Numbered from the stretch's first letter, positions 26,389 to 36,288 are shown. The stretch: 64,000 bases of DNA from Bdellovibrio sp. (GCA_016187935.1 JACPIU010000033.1:62001-126000); one strand, 5' to 3'. The notes: a model not told the origin generated them from the sequence alone. Numbers and translations are program-made.

Positions 26389-27345
26389 GTGAGCAACTTA
26401 TTGGAAACTAAAGCAGAATGGGCACCGTGGGAGTTTTATAAGATCTACACCCATCCTTTTGTAGGAAAGGATGAAGGATTACATCTCTTTTCTTTTCCTG
26501 ACTCCCACTTGGAAAGAGTTTTATTTTATCGCAAGTATTCTACCTACTCGACGAATCGTTCCTTTCGCATAGTGCACGGACAAGATTTGACCATCAATTG
26601 GATTGATGAAAATTGGAATGGGATGGACCTTTTTGGAACAGACGATGTATTTTTTGTCCTCATGCCGGAATTGGCTTCAGATGAAATAAAAAAATATATT
26701 AAGCAGCATGGCCCTTTTAGCAAAACCATTATTATGTCTTTTACTGGAGAGCAGGACTGGTTTCTTGAACTTAAAAAGGTGACAAATTCGTCAGTATTAG
26801 TGCGCGCTCCTAAATTTTGGGAAGGGCATCAGTTGCTTGAACTCCTTATGCTTTTTTATGATCTTGAGCTTACCTATGAAGCCGAACAATTCATCCTCGA
26901 ATCGTTACCTTTTGAGACCGCGCCTTTGATGGCCCAGCTCAATTTAATAAAAATATATTTTCCGAAAGAGGGCCAGGTATTAGGACAAAAAGATATCGAA
27001 ATCCTTGTTTCTCGGCAGAAATTGGATTTTTTTCATCTTGCAACTCATTTCGGGAAAAAACAGCTGGAGCAATTTTATTCAAAGCTTGTGAATTATGACG
27101 GAGATTTTGAGGAATTTTTCCGTTTTATGGAAGGACATTTATTAAAGTTGTACGATCCATCTTATGCTCAAAAAAAAGGCCGTCCGAGTAAATATGATAA
27201 GGAAATACTTGATCACTCGCGCTTATGGAACCGGCAAGAGATTTTAGACAATCTCCTGTTCTTTGGTGATTTATGGATTCGCACGAAAGGATATGATGCC
27301 TCAGTGTTGGATTCCTTGCGGTTATGTTATTTGAAGACTTTGTGA
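26389..27345 (+). CDS. holA: DNA polymerase III delta subunit-like protein
   Basis: 318 residues, very divergent. The assignment to HolA comes from position (directly after lptE, before rpsT), length, and weak pattern matches: DLFGTDDVFFVLMPE resembles the delta-subunit strand after the clamp-loader linker, and FFHLATHFGKKQLEQFYSKL resembles the helix that begins the collar region. There is no Walker A, as expected for delta. A GTG start immediately follows the lptE stop. If correct, it loads the beta clamp. Confidence 0.6.
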   Translation: MSNLLETKAEWAPWEFYKIYTHPFVGKDEGLHLFSFPDSHLERVLFYRKYSTYSTNRSFRIVHGQDLTINWIDENWNGMDLFGTDDVFFVLMPELASDEIKKYIKQHGPFSKTIIMSFTGEQDWFLELKKVTNSSVLVRAPKFWEGHQLLELLMLFYDLELTYEAEQFILESLPFETAPLMAQLNLIKIYFPKEGQVLGQKDIEILVSRQKLDFFHLATHFGKKQLEQFYSKLVNYDGDFEEFFRFMEGHLLKLYDPSYAQKKGRPSKYDKEILDHSRLWNRQEILDNLLFFGDLWIRTKGYDASVLDSLRLCYLKTL

Positions 27346-27375
27346 AAAAAAAAGGCCCTTTATAAGGGCCCTTTT
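27345..27375. terminator. Bidirectional terminator between holA and rpsT
   Basis: GGCCCTT and AAGGGCC form a 7-bp stem with a TAT loop. Nine A on the left give a strong T9 run for rpsT on the minus strand; CTTTTCTT on the right serves the plus strand. Confidence 0.85.
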
Positions 27376-27413
27376 CTTAATATCCGATATTCCTCCAATT
27401 CTGGAGAGAAAAA

Positions 27414-27677
27414 CTATTTCAGTGAAGTAACTTGCGCAGATAGTCGAGAGACGTGTCTACCAGCAGTGGTGCGTTTAATAATCCCTATCTTGGCCAAACG
27501 ATCGATAAGAGACTGAGCTTTAACGAGAAGACCTTTTGCAAGTGTCTTGTCTTTTGATTCAAGTGCCAAGCGAACCTTTCTTACGGCAGTGGCAACTTCT
27601 GCCTTGCGGCCTTTGTTACGTTCTTGACGCTTGAGGTTTTGTCTTGCACGTTTAACAGCACTCTTATGATTGGCCAC
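27414..27677 (-). CDS. rpsT: 30S ribosomal protein S20
   Basis: The GTG start is chosen because ANHKSAVKRARQNLKRQERN is the family N-terminus and AAGGAG lies ahead. The upstream frame is rejected. 87 residues, strongly basic, helical, with the typical RKVRLALESKD and GIIKRTTAGRHVSRLSAQV. It has its own promoter and terminator. Confidence 0.97.
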   Translation of the reverse strand: MANHKSAVKRARQNLKRQERNKGRKAEVATAVRKVRLALESKDKTLAKGLLVKAQSLIDRLAKIGIIKRTTAGRHVSRLSAQVTSLK

Positions 27678-27698
27678 GTTATACTCCTTATCGCAAAC

Positions 27699-27726
27699 CT
27701 TATATCCGGCCGAGTATTTATGACAA
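27699..27726 (-). promoter_or_regulatory. Promoter of rpsT
   Basis: On the minus strand TTGTCA, 16 bases, TATAAG: five of six matches in both boxes, about 22 bases from the GTG start. Confidence 0.65.
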
Positions 27727-27852
27727 AAAAATTGTGATGGCAAGAATAAAGTCCTATTGGACAGGTTTTAACCTTACTCTTAAGTTGACCATGAGGGCAC
27801 CTTCAGGGGAGTATTACTTCCGAATTTTCCATCCATAATTTTGGGGTAATCT

Positions 27853-28710
27853 ATGCATAGCGTACATGGGATCGGAGTTATCGGAGCTGGCCAGATGGGG
27901 CGTGGAATTGCACAGGTGGCGGCGCAAAGTGGATTTGTGGTCAAGCTCTATGATGTCTCGGACAATTATCTTAAATCGGGAGTCCAGTTTATTAAGGACC
28001 AGTTATTGAAAGGGGCAGAAAAGGGAAGATGGTCCCAAGACATGGCATTGCAATCATTAGATTTTATTCGTCCAACGCTCAAACTGGATGATCTAGGTGA
28101 TGTCGATGTTGTGATTGAAGCCGCAACAGAGAACAAACAGTTAAAATTTCAAATTTTCAAGGACATTGATAGGGTGACTAAGCCTTCTTGTCTTTTGGCC
28201 ACTAATACTTCTTCTATTTCCATTACTGAAATTGCCAGTGTGACAAAACGTGCAAATCAGGTTGCAGGAATGCACTTTATGAATCCTGTTCCTGTCATGA
28301 AATTGGTCGAGGGAATTCGTGGACTTGAAACTAGTGATGAAACCTTTACTGCGATCGAACAATTGGCCCAAAAGATGGGTAAGACCTTTGTAAAAGTGAA
28401 CGACGTCGCAGGTTTTGCAGTTAATCGAATTCTGATGCCAATGATCAATGAAGCTGTTTATGTTTTGTCCGAAGGTATCGCCAGTGTAGAAGATATTGAT
28501 ACGGCCATGAAATTAGGAACCAATCAACCCATGGGGCCTTTAACCTTAGCGGACTTTATTGGACTGGATACTTGTTTGGCCATTATGGAAGTTTTGCACG
28601 AAGGACTTGGTGATACCAAATATCGTCCTTGCCCACTCTTGAAGAAGTATGTAGCGGCCGGACGATTGGGAAAGAAATCAGGACGGGGTTTTTATGTTTA
28701 CTCCACATGA
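27853..28710 (+). CDS. hbd: 3-hydroxybutyryl-CoA dehydrogenase
   Basis: NAD-dependent oxidation or formation of 3-hydroxyacyl-CoA. The Rossmann motif [10 protein letters not shown] is at residues 8-17. The catalytic His lies in [16 protein letters not shown] and the C-terminal domain contains [11 protein letters not shown] and [18 protein letters not shown]. 285 residues, a stand-alone short-chain enzyme. It overlaps the crotonase start by 17 bases and forms an hbd-crt-bcd operon. Confidence 0.95.
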   Translation: MHSVHGIGVIGAGQMGRGIAQVAAQSGFVVKLYDVSDNYLKSGVQFIKDQLLKGAEKGRWSQDMALQSLDFIRPTLKLDDLGDVDVVIEAATENKQLKFQIFKDIDRVTKPSCLLATNTSSISITEIASVTKRANQVAGMHFMNPVPVMKLVEGIRGLETSDETFTAIEQLAQKMGKTFVKVNDVAGFAVNRILMPMINEAVYVLSEGIASVEDIDTAMKLGTNQPMGPLTLADFIGLDTCLAIMEVLHEGLGDTKYRPCPLLKKYVAAGRLGKKSGRGFYVYST

Positions 28711-29500
28711 GCTGCAGAGCATTAAATTTCAGATGGAGGATAGGATTGGCACTATTGCTGTGAATCGACCTGATCGTTTTAATGCGCTCAATCGACAGGT
28801 TTTAGAAGAGCTAAAAAATCTTCTCGAATATATCAGTAACACTTACAACCATGAAACACTCCATGGAATTTTGCTAACCGGTGAAGGGGAAAAGGCCTTT
28901 ATCGCCGGTGCTGATATTAAAGAAATGTCTAAAATGGACACCAATCAGGCCGTGGAATTTGGTCGTTTGGGACAGAATGTAACCTTTTTGATGGAAAAAC
29001 TGCCTTTTATCGTGATCGCCCTGGTCAATGGTCATGCCTTAGGTGGTGGGCTGGAAATGGCCATGAGTGCGGACTTCATTTTTGCCACTCAGAATGCCAC
29101 TTTTGGTGCTCCAGAAGTGAAACTAGGCCTAATTCCCGGTTTTGGCGGGACCCAACGTTTGTCCAAAATTTTAGGTAGAAATCGGGCCAAGGAATTGATC
29201 TATTCAGGTCGAAGTATGGGAGCGGCTGAAATGCAGGAAATCGGTCTTGTCTTGCGCGTGTACGAAACGAAAGACGCCATGTTGAATGCTGCCAAAGATT
29301 GGGTTAAGACGGCTTCCAATAATTCCCTATACGCTATTGGTAAGGCAAAGCAAGTGATGAATATCGCCAATGACCTTCCCCTTATCGAGGGACTGCAATG
29401 TGAGCTTTCAGAATTCAGCGCTCTTTTTGCTTCTCAGGATATGCAAGAAGGGACTCGTGCTTTTTTAGAAAAACGTCCAGCTAAATTTGTAGGAAACTAA
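28694..29500 (+). CDS. Enoyl-CoA hydratase (crotonase)
   Basis: 268 residues with the crotonase fold: [10 protein letters not shown], the oxyanion-hole segments [10 protein letters not shown] and [13 protein letters not shown], and the glutamates expected in [19 protein letters not shown] (both catalytic Glu positions plausible). Hydrates short enoyl-CoA. The start lies inside the end of hbd (17-base overlap). Cotranscribed with the acyl-CoA dehydrogenase after 16 bases. Confidence 0.93.
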   Translation: MFTPHELQSIKFQMEDRIGTIAVNRPDRFNALNRQVLEELKNLLEYISNTYNHETLHGILLTGEGEKAFIAGADIKEMSKMDTNQAVEFGRLGQNVTFLMEKLPFIVIALVNGHALGGGLEMAMSADFIFATQNATFGAPEVKLGLIPGFGGTQRLSKILGRNRAKELIYSGRSMGAAEMQEIGLVLRVYETKDAMLNAAKDWVKTASNNSLYAIGKAKQVMNIANDLPLIEGLQCELSEFSALFASQDMQEGTRAFLEKRPAKFVGN

Positions 29501-29516
29501 CATAAAGGAATTTATT

Positions 29517-30653
29517 ATGTCGTATTCTGAACACCACCAAGCTATTCGTGATATGGCCTCTAGATTTTCTAATACCGAGCTGGCCCCTTTGGCCCATGAG
29601 ATTGATAAAGAGGCGCGAATTCCGAAAGAGATTCTCAGGAAGTTAGCTGATAATGGTTTTTTGGGTATTTTCATTCCGGAGGCCTATGGTGGTGCCGGTA
29701 TGGATTATGTTTCTTACGCATTGGTAGTAGAAGAGTTGTCGAGAGGCTGTGCGTCGACTGGCGTCCTGGTTTCCGCCCATGCGTCATTGGCCACATGGCC
29801 AATTATGCGTTTTGGCACTGACGAACAAAAGGCCAAATATCTTCCCAAGTTGGCAAGTGGCGAAATGATCGGATGTTTTTGTTTAAGTGAACCCAATGCG
29901 GGTTCGGACGCCGGAGCTTTGACAACGGTAGCGGAAGATAGGGGAGATCACTATGTTATCCGTGGAGTGAAAAACTGGATCACGAATGGTAGGGAAGCAG
30001 GACTTGCGATTGTTTTCGCCAAAACGCGGAAAACTGAGAATCATAAGGGGATTTCGGCCTTTATTGTGGAAACCAATTCACCTGGTTTTAGTATCATCAA
30101 GGTTGAAGACAAGCTTGGCATTAAGGGGTCCTCCACCGCTCAATTGGCCTTTGATGATGTGAAAGTTCCCAAGGCCAATTTGTTAGGTCAGCTAGAGCAA
30201 GGGTTTAAAATTGCTTTAGCGACTCTTGATGGGGGGCGTTTGGGGATAGCTTCTCAAGCACTGGGCATTGGAGAAGCTGCGTTTCGCTATGCTAAAAGTT
30301 ATGCAAAAGAACGAGTCCAGTTTGGTGCTCCCATTGCCGATTTGCAGGGCATTCAATTTATGCTGGCCGATATGAGTACTAAATTGGCGGCTGCGCGATT
30401 GCTTATTTTAGATGGGAGCCTAAAAAAGGACCAAGGTAAACCATACACAAAAGAGGGGGCCCAAGCTAAGCTCTTTGCCTCAGAAGCCGCCATGTGGATT
30501 ACCACCAAGGCCATTCAAATTTGTGGTGGAAATGGCTATACCAAGGAATATCCTGTGGAACGCCATTTTAGAGATGCCAAAATCACAGAAATTTATGAAG
30601 GGACCAGCGAAATCCAACGTCTTGTGATCGCGGCATTGGAACTCAAGTCTTAA
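29517..30653 (+). CDS. Acyl-CoA dehydrogenase, butyryl-CoA type
   Basis: FAD enzyme of 378 residues. Motifs: [16 protein letters not shown] (FAD/acyl binding), [58 protein letters not shown] and the catalytic Glu in [11 protein letters not shown]. Sequence and neighbours point to a short-chain enzyme. No etfAB genes are in the window, so its electron acceptor is encoded elsewhere. Confidence 0.93.
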   Translation: MSYSEHHQAIRDMASRFSNTELAPLAHEIDKEARIPKEILRKLADNGFLGIFIPEAYGGAGMDYVSYALVVEELSRGCASTGVLVSAHASLATWPIMRFGTDEQKAKYLPKLASGEMIGCFCLSEPNAGSDAGALTTVAEDRGDHYVIRGVKNWITNGREAGLAIVFAKTRKTENHKGISAFIVETNSPGFSIIKVEDKLGIKGSSTAQLAFDDVKVPKANLLGQLEQGFKIALATLDGGRLGIASQALGIGEAAFRYAKSYAKERVQFGAPIADLQGIQFMLADMSTKLAAARLLILDGSLKKDQGKPYTKEGAQAKLFASEAAMWITTKAIQICGGNGYTKEYPVERHFRDAKITEIYEGTSEIQRLVIAALELKS

Positions 30654-30741
30654 TTGTGTTAAGGGAGTCAGGGGATGTGGCCATTGTCGAACAAGACCTG
30701 TGATGTTAGGTTAACCCGGTGCCTTCATTGAGGGTTGCCAT

Positions 30742-31851
30742 ATGATCAAAGAGATTTTGGAGAGTCTTCGTATGTCTAAGAAAAAAGAAGTTAAGAAAGA
30801 GTTAAAAAAAGCGCCCAAAAAAGAAAGTAAAAAGGATGTTAAGAAAGAGGCAAAGAAGGATGTCAAAGTTGTGGCCAAAAAGGTCGCCAAAGTTGCTTCC
30901 AAAAAAGAGTTAGAAAAAACGACCACTAAAAAGATCGTAGCGACTGCAAAAGATCAAGCGAAAGAAAAAAAGGACATCAAAAAGAAGCCAATCGAAGCCA
31001 AAGGTAAAAAGGCGGAAGTGGAGAAAGAGACTCCCAAAAAGACAAAGAAAGAAGAGAAGCTTATTGAAGCCAAAAAAGAAGTGTCCAAGAAAGAAGCCAA
31101 AAAACCAGATGCCGCGCCTGAAAAGCCATCGAAAAAATCAAAAGAGGGCAAACCTAAAACAGCTAAAGAACGTGCGAAAGATAGCGAGGGTGAGGTTGAA
31201 GCCAAGGGCGGTGAAGTTGCCGCTGAGGATGAGGAGGAAGGAACTTCCAGCAAACCCTCTGAGAATGATGATGATTTTTTTGGGGATGATGATTCTGAGT
31301 TTGGAGGGGAGGGAGACTTTGGTCCAAAATTTGAATTTGAAGAAGAAATAGAAAAGGAATTGGCGAAACCAAGAAAACGCGACAAGGGCTATGATGATTT
31401 TAAAGAAGCAATCTCGGATGAAGTTATTGCATTGGCGGAAGATTTTCCTCTCAAAGATATTATTGAAACCCTGAAGAATGTAAATTTTTTTAGTGCTAAA
31501 ACAGATGAATGTTTAGAAAAGGGTTGTGACAATCCAGCTACAACTCTTGCTTATTGTCGTTATCATTACATAACGAATTGGAAGGATGTTAAGAAGAAGC
31601 AGACCATTTTGAAAGAAGGAAAACTTCAAGAATTTATCGAAGATCTCGTAAAAAAATATCCAGCGAAATATCTAGAGAACATTATTACAGACCTGAATGA
31701 TGAAAAATCTTTCCTAGGTGTTCTCAAGGAAATGGATATCGATGCCGATGATGATGACGCTTTTGATGATGTAGAAGAGGATGTGGTCGAAGATGAGCAA
31801 GACATCGCATTCGAGACGCGCCCTGTTAAAATCCAATATACCGAAGAATAG
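30742..31851 (+). CDS. Lysine-rich protein with C-terminal zinc-type motif
   Basis: 369 residues in three parts. About 10-135 is a KKExKK/AKK-type low-complexity region like histone H1 or SR-like tails. About 140-200 is acidic (DEEEG, DDDFFGDDDSEF). The C-terminal 160 residues are a folded domain with the pattern C-x4-C-x9-C-x2-H (starting CLEKGC, ending YCRYHY), resembling small zinc motifs of the EGC...GLCxxH kind, and it ends acidic. An alternative ATG is at 30772. It may bind nucleic acid; function not known. It lies 88 bases after the acyl-CoA dehydrogenase. Confidence 0.8.
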   Translation: MIKEILESLRMSKKKEVKKELKKAPKKESKKDVKKEAKKDVKVVAKKVAKVASKKELEKTTTKKIVATAKDQAKEKKDIKKKPIEAKGKKAEVEKETPKKTKKEEKLIEAKKEVSKKEAKKPDAAPEKPSKKSKEGKPKTAKERAKDSEGEVEAKGGEVAAEDEEEGTSSKPSENDDDFFGDDDSEFGGEGDFGPKFEFEEEIEKELAKPRKRDKGYDDFKEAISDEVIALAEDFPLKDIIETLKNVNFFSAKTDECLEKGCDNPATTLAYCRYHYITNWKDVKKKQTILKEGKLQEFIEDLVKKYPAKYLENIITDLNDEKSFLGVLKEMDIDADDDDAFDDVEEDVVEDEQDIAFETRPVKIQYTEE

Positions 31852-31868
31852 GTTTCTGTTCTAAAGCT

Positions 31869-32327
31869 TTAAAGTGGAAAATCATCACCAAGTAAAGCAT
31901 TGGCCTTTTGAGTTAGCGCCAGGTTTTCGCGAGAAATTTTGTAATAGAATTTTAATCCACGCAATTCACTGGTCTGCCAAGTTACGCTATATTCCATAGC
32001 AGTTTCGTTGGCGAAAAATTGATCAAAGAAAATTTCCGCTGAATCCACTAATCTATCCAGCAATGAAAGAGGGTCAGTTTTGTCAGTTAGATCGGCCGAG
32101 ACTATGTAGGTCATTGGAAGATCAGATGATGACCCATCATTTTCAGAAACCAAGCATAAACCAAAGCACAGTTCATTGGCATACAATTCTGTAAACAACT
32201 CAAACTTTCTGTGGGTGAGAGAAAGGTCAGAAGAATATTGCTCTTGAAGCGCATGTTGAAATTTCTCCACCCATTCATTGGGTAGTGATCGCGTGTGTTC
32301 GCTATTGCGTTGATAACGTGAAAGCAT
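31869..32327 (-). CDS. Hypothetical protein, 152 aa
   Basis: No recognised family. Soluble, acidic, with no signal peptide; contains LSLTHRKFELFTELYANELCFGLCLV and, further on, SADLTDKTDPLSLLDRLVDSAEIFF. Divergent from the thiolase gene across an AT-rich 86-base spacer that includes TATAAT near 32354. Confidence 0.65.
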   Translation of the reverse strand: MLSRYQRNSEHTRSLPNEWVEKFQHALQEQYSSDLSLTHRKFELFTELYANELCFGLCLVSENDGSSSDLPMTYIVSADLTDKTDPLSLLDRLVDSAEIFFDQFFANETAMEYSVTWQTSELRGLKFYYKISRENLALTQKANALLGDDFPL

Positions 32328-32413
32328 AAATCTCCTCTCGTCGGGATGAAGCCTAGTGTATATAATTAATATATTTTTTTGGGAAGAGACTACTTTTTAA
32401 CTCTGGAGGAATT

Positions 32414-33574
32414 ATGTCGGTATATATTCTAAACGGTGCTCGAACAGCGGTGGGGAGCTTTATGGGTGGGCTTTCCACCATCAGGGCTTCGGAATTAGGC
32501 GCTACGGCCATTAAGGCCGCAGTGAATCGTTCCGAAATTGAAGGGACCAAGATTGATCAAGTGTATATGGGTCTGGTGGTGGCAGCAGGCGCCGGGCAGG
32601 CACCAGCACGGCAGGCCACTATTTTCGCTGGACTCGGAGAAGATGTGCCAGCAGCGACAGTAAATAAAGTTTGCGGCTCAGGTCTGATGAGTATTGTTCT
32701 CGGTGCTCAAAGCATTATGACAGGAGATTCAAAACTAGTCGTTTCTGGAGGAATGGAAAATATGTCCTTAACTCCTCATCTTCTTTATACCCGTACACCT
32801 TCCAAGTTTGGCAACGTTGAAATGCGTGATTCCATGCTTTGGGATGGCCTCTGGGATGTCTATACTGATCGGGCCATGGGTGAATGTGCCGAAGAGTGCG
32901 CTAAAAAATTTAATTTTACCCGTCAAGCTCAAGATGAATATGCCATTAGTTCTTTTAAGCGTGCTCAAGCTGCCATTCAAGATGGGACTTTTAAAAAAGA
33001 AATTGTACCAGTGGTAAAAAAGGAAAAAGGCAAGGATATTATTGTTGATCAAGATGAAGGCCCCTTTAAAGCTAATTTTGAAAAAATTCCCGCTTTAAGG
33101 CCGGCATTTTTGAAAGATGGTACAATTACTGCAGCCAATGCCTCCACTATCAATGATGGTGCGGCTGCGGTGGTACTTGGGGATGACAGTTATAAAAGTA
33201 AGGCCCGATTCAAAATCGTGTCCTATGCTTTCCATGCTCAAAATCCAACTTGGTTTACGACAGCTCCTGTGATGGCCATGAAGAAATGCAGCGAGAAGGC
33301 CAAAATCCCACTTGAAAAAATCGGCCTTTTTGAAATTAATGAAGCTTTTGCAGTGGTTGCGATGAGCGCAATCAAAGAATTACAATTAGATAGAGAGCGA
33401 GTGAATATTTATGGCAGTGGCATTTCACTCGGCCATCCCATTGGTGCTACAGGAACAAGAATTGTGGTAACTCTGATGAATGCTCTTGAACAAAAAAGAG
33501 AACGGTATGGCATGGCCTCTCTGTGTATTGGTGGAGGCGAGGCCCTTGCCATGATTATTGAGAGATTAGGATGA
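32414..33574 (+). CDS. Acetyl-CoA acetyltransferase (thiolase)
   Basis: Biosynthetic or degradative short-chain thiolase, 386 residues. The acylated Cys87 lies in VNKVCGSGLMS; NEAFAVVAMSAI, GSGISLGHPIGATG (His) and the C-terminal Cys in SLCIGGGEALA complete the site. It ends at about the usual 390 residues. It supplies or consumes acetoacetyl-CoA with hbd, crotonase and acyl-CoA dehydrogenase upstream. Overlaps the next gene by four bases. Confidence 0.94.
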   Translation: MSVYILNGARTAVGSFMGGLSTIRASELGATAIKAAVNRSEIEGTKIDQVYMGLVVAAGAGQAPARQATIFAGLGEDVPAATVNKVCGSGLMSIVLGAQSIMTGDSKLVVSGGMENMSLTPHLLYTRTPSKFGNVEMRDSMLWDGLWDVYTDRAMGECAEECAKKFNFTRQAQDEYAISSFKRAQAAIQDGTFKKEIVPVVKKEKGKDIIVDQDEGPFKANFEKIPALRPAFLKDGTITAANASTINDGAAAVVLGDDSYKSKARFKIVSYAFHAQNPTWFTTAPVMAMKKCSEKAKIPLEKIGLFEINEAFAVVAMSAIKELQLDRERVNIYGSGISLGHPIGATGTRIVVTLMNALEQKRERYGMASLCIGGGEALAMIIERLG

Positions 33575-34668
33575 GCAATTTACCCTCAGGGACTGGCAAT
33601 GCGGCAGCCGCAAAACCTGCCGCGCAGGCCGGAAAGTCTGGCATTAGAACGTTGAAACCTGGGGAAGTTGTTTTCAATGAAAAAGATGTAGCTGATTCAC
33701 TTTACATCATACAAAAAGGCCAGATCAGACTCTATCTTCCCAAAGGCCGCGGATTTGTAGAAATTGGTATTTTACGCACAGGGGAAGTTATTGGTGAGAT
33801 GGCCTTTTTTGATGAAAAGGCCCGGCGCCGAAGCTGTTCTGCCGCCGCCATTGTCACTACTGAAGTCGTAGAAATTTCATTCAATGCTTTTGGCAAAACA
33901 ATGCAGGGTCTTAATCCTTGGTTCAAAACGATTGTTTATACCTTGGCAGAACGATTAAGAAAAACAAATGATAAGGTAAAACAACTGGAGAGTAATTCAG
34001 TCGGCTTGGGTGTGGGGGGGAAAATTGCAGATTATAAATTTTTTCATTCTATCGATGTTATAAAAATTTTATCTCTTCTCTATCTCACTTTTAAAACCCA
34101 TGGAGAAGTCAAAGACGGCAAGGCTGAAGTGCATCAAGATAAATTTCGTTTTTATTTATTGGATGTCTTCAATGTAAAAGAAATTATCTGGGAAGAACTC
34201 AAAATTATTATTGAGGGACAGGGTCTTTTACAAATGAAAAATGATGCGGATGGATTTCCCAAAATTATGGTTGCCACGAACTTTGATATGTTCAGAACTC
34301 TCATGGTATTTTTCAATACACAAAGACAGCTTGACGATACAAAACGTTTAAAGATTTCTCCGCGTTGTGAAATTTTTTTGAAGGCGATTCTTGATCAATT
34401 GAAAACGACAACCATCACGGACGGACAGGGTATAGCCAATTTGACTCTTATTCTAGAGGATTTTAAGGCAACCAAAATGAATATTACTGAGGAAGACTTG
34501 GCCGATGCCCATACGGCGGGCTTTACCGGTGATATTTTAGTAGGAACAGGAAACGCTCTCACCACCAAGGTTGCGTACGCCAAATTGGATAAATCTTATT
34601 TGGGTATCAAAATGATGAATGCTATTGAGAAAGTGAATGAGAAGAAAGCAGGACATCAGCCAGGTTAA
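33571..34668 (+). CDS. Cyclic-nucleotide-binding-domain protein
   Basis: 365 residues. About 25-130 is a cNMP-binding beta barrel: PGEVVFNEKDVADSLYIIQKGQI, then the phosphate-cassette-like GEMAFFDEKARRRS with the expected Glu and Arg. A C-helix follows (LAERLRKTNDKVKQLE). The remaining 220 residues are unfamiliar: no HTH, kinase or cyclase motif is seen. It overlaps thiolase by four bases and converges on the lipoprotein gene with a four-base overlap. It contains a G7 run near 34014. Likely a regulator of unknown output. Confidence 0.82.
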   Translation: MSNLPSGTGNAAAAKPAAQAGKSGIRTLKPGEVVFNEKDVADSLYIIQKGQIRLYLPKGRGFVEIGILRTGEVIGEMAFFDEKARRRSCSAAAIVTTEVVEISFNAFGKTMQGLNPWFKTIVYTLAERLRKTNDKVKQLESNSVGLGVGGKIADYKFFHSIDVIKILSLLYLTFKTHGEVKDGKAEVHQDKFRFYLLDVFNVKEIIWEELKIIIEGQGLLQMKNDADGFPKIMVATNFDMFRTLMVFFNTQRQLDDTKRLKISPRCEIFLKAILDQLKTTTITDGQGIANLTLILEDFKATKMNITEEDLADAHTAGFTGDILVGTGNALTTKVAYAKLDKSYLGIKMMNAIEKVNEKKAGHQPG

Positions 34669-36155
34669 GAACCCTCAGGATCATAGACGAAATTTACCAC
34701 AGAACCACTTTGATAAATTGCAGAGCCGTGCATTTTCAGAAAATGTGCGTTAGTGCGAATATCGGCAGGTAAAACTTCCTGATAGGGGTCTTGTGGAAAA
34801 TTGGGCCCTTGGACTCGTAGGTTCTGTGAAGCCTGAGACCCGATATATTCCCAACCATCAACATTCGATTGGGGGATAGAACGGCCGTCGATTGTGACAC
34901 GAATAGAGCTGACAAGCGGCTTGGAATTGAGTGCAACATAACCATAATAATAAGTTGGGGATACTGTTGTGATGAGAAGACATTCTGGATAAGTGACGCG
35001 AGCATTGCCATAAAGTTCAATCATATGTCCAGTAAAGGCTTCACCTGGTGAGGGCGCATATCGCATATTTTGATTGGTAAGATATCCCGCATATCTCCAG
35101 CCGTCTCCTTGGTTCGGGCCTGCAACTTCAAAAAACTCATCGCCGTTGGCCTTTTGCACGCGCAGTTTATTGGGGTCAAAGGTCAAAGGTGATTCAACCG
35201 CCGAGATCGGCCAAAAGTTGTATTGGTGTGCAATCACTGTGTCTTGAATGGAGTTGTTGACTCCATCAAAAAGATGTAAAAAATCGCTTGTGCAGATATC
35301 ATAGCTGTCCGGAGTTGAATCACCGGTTTGATCATAAGGTAGTTTGCGCAAGTCACCTGACGGGAAAGGGGCCGAGTAGAGTTGCTTGGACATTTCTGTG
35401 TAACTGCCGCCTTGGCGCCAATAAACGCGACATTGATCGGTATGAGGAACAAGCGAAATAAAGCGCAGTTGAGTAGATCGCAAAACATTATTGCGTAAAT
35501 TAATAAAGAGATTTTTGTTGGTTTGGATATATTGATTTGTACTAACTGGATCAGGGTAACCGTTTGAATCTTTTTTGTAGTCATTTCCATTCGACATTAC
35601 TACCACGATAGTATAGGCATCTTGGCGGAAGATACCGTTTGTAATATTTGCGCTGATCACTTCGTAGGATCTTTGAATCCCTTTCTCATCAGCACTGGAG
35701 GTCGTGGTGAAGTTGTTAAGCAGGTTCGGGGCCTGGGATTGCTCGACGCGAATGTTAAGCGCCGATTGGCCAAGTCCGAAGATTGAAGTCGTGACCAGAT
35801 AAGCGACATCGTTGATGGCACTACCTGGTTGCGGCACAAGCGGGGCAAGCAAAATATGAAAATCAAATCGGTCGGAAATATAGTCGATTGTGTTGCTCAA
35901 GGCCTGTTTAGTTTCAGGTGTAACAAAAACTTGAGAACTAGTGTTATCCCAGAGGAAGAGGAAGTCGACGCGAGGCTTGATCAGTGTGAATTGGGAGCAG
36001 ACAGTGGCGTTATTTGAAAAAGTAAGTGGAGCGCTAAAAGTGTCTTGGGATTTGGATGCTATGAATTCTTCTTTGGCGCAACTCACAAGTCCCAACATAA
36101 ACATGAGTATGGCAAAAAATCCTGCGTATTTAATTCGATACTTTTGCAAAAACAT
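34665..36155 (-). CDS. von Willebrand A-like lipoprotein
   Basis: 496 residues. The signal peptide ends in the lipobox LVSC with mature Cys26. The domain from about 55 begins FLFLWDNTSSQ, a MIDAS-like position where canonical DxSxS reads DNTSS; the vWA-type core alternates strands and helices (IVVVMSNGNDYKK). The C-terminal part carries a tandem duplication: two units each with a DGWxYxG segment, xQNxR and then a strand-rich end (HMIELYGNARV and HFLKMHGSAIY). Likely surface or periplasmic and adhesive. Divergent from the PilZ gene. Confidence 0.78.
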   Translation of the reverse strand: MFLQKYRIKYAGFFAILMFMLGLVSCAKEEFIASKSQDTFSAPLTFSNNATVCSQFTLIKPRVDFLFLWDNTSSQVFVTPETKQALSNTIDYISDRFDFHILLAPLVPQPGSAINDVAYLVTTSIFGLGQSALNIRVEQSQAPNLLNNFTTTSSADEKGIQRSYEVISANITNGIFRQDAYTIVVVMSNGNDYKKDSNGYPDPVSTNQYIQTNKNLFINLRNNVLRSTQLRFISLVPHTDQCRVYWRQGGSYTEMSKQLYSAPFPSGDLRKLPYDQTGDSTPDSYDICTSDFLHLFDGVNNSIQDTVIAHQYNFWPISAVESPLTFDPNKLRVQKANGDEFFEVAGPNQGDGWRYAGYLTNQNMRYAPSPGEAFTGHMIELYGNARVTYPECLLITTVSPTYYYGYVALNSKPLVSSIRVTIDGRSIPQSNVDGWEYIGSQASQNLRVQGPNFPQDPYQEVLPADIRTNAHFLKMHGSAIYQSGSVVNFVYDPEGS

Positions 36156-36258
36156 TGAGATTCCGTCCTCTTCTACTGCCTAGGTCTTTTCGGAGGGCCA
36201 AGCTAAAACTTAAAGGAAAGAGCGTTTGAGTAAAAAGGTGCGGCAAAAAGAGACAGTC

Positions 36259-36288
36259 AGGACACCTTTACTTTCATGAGGTTATAAT
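36259..36288 (+). promoter_or_regulatory. Promoter of the GYF-PilZ operon
   Basis: AGGACA, 18 bases, and a perfect TATAAT about 40 bases ahead of the ATG at 36328. Confidence 0.6.

Noticed and set aside
27678-27743. Longer rpsT frame
   Set aside because: Runs through the -10 of a strong promoter; S20 starts at ANHKSAVKRARQN.
30954-31385. 143-residue frame antisense to the lysine-rich gene
   Set aside because: Serine-rich mirror of the lysine/glutamate codons; not a gene.
34014-34020. G7 run in the cNMP-binding gene as a phase-variation tract
   Set aside because: Short for slippage and encodes the ordinary linker glycines GVGGK; less convincing than the G9 run.
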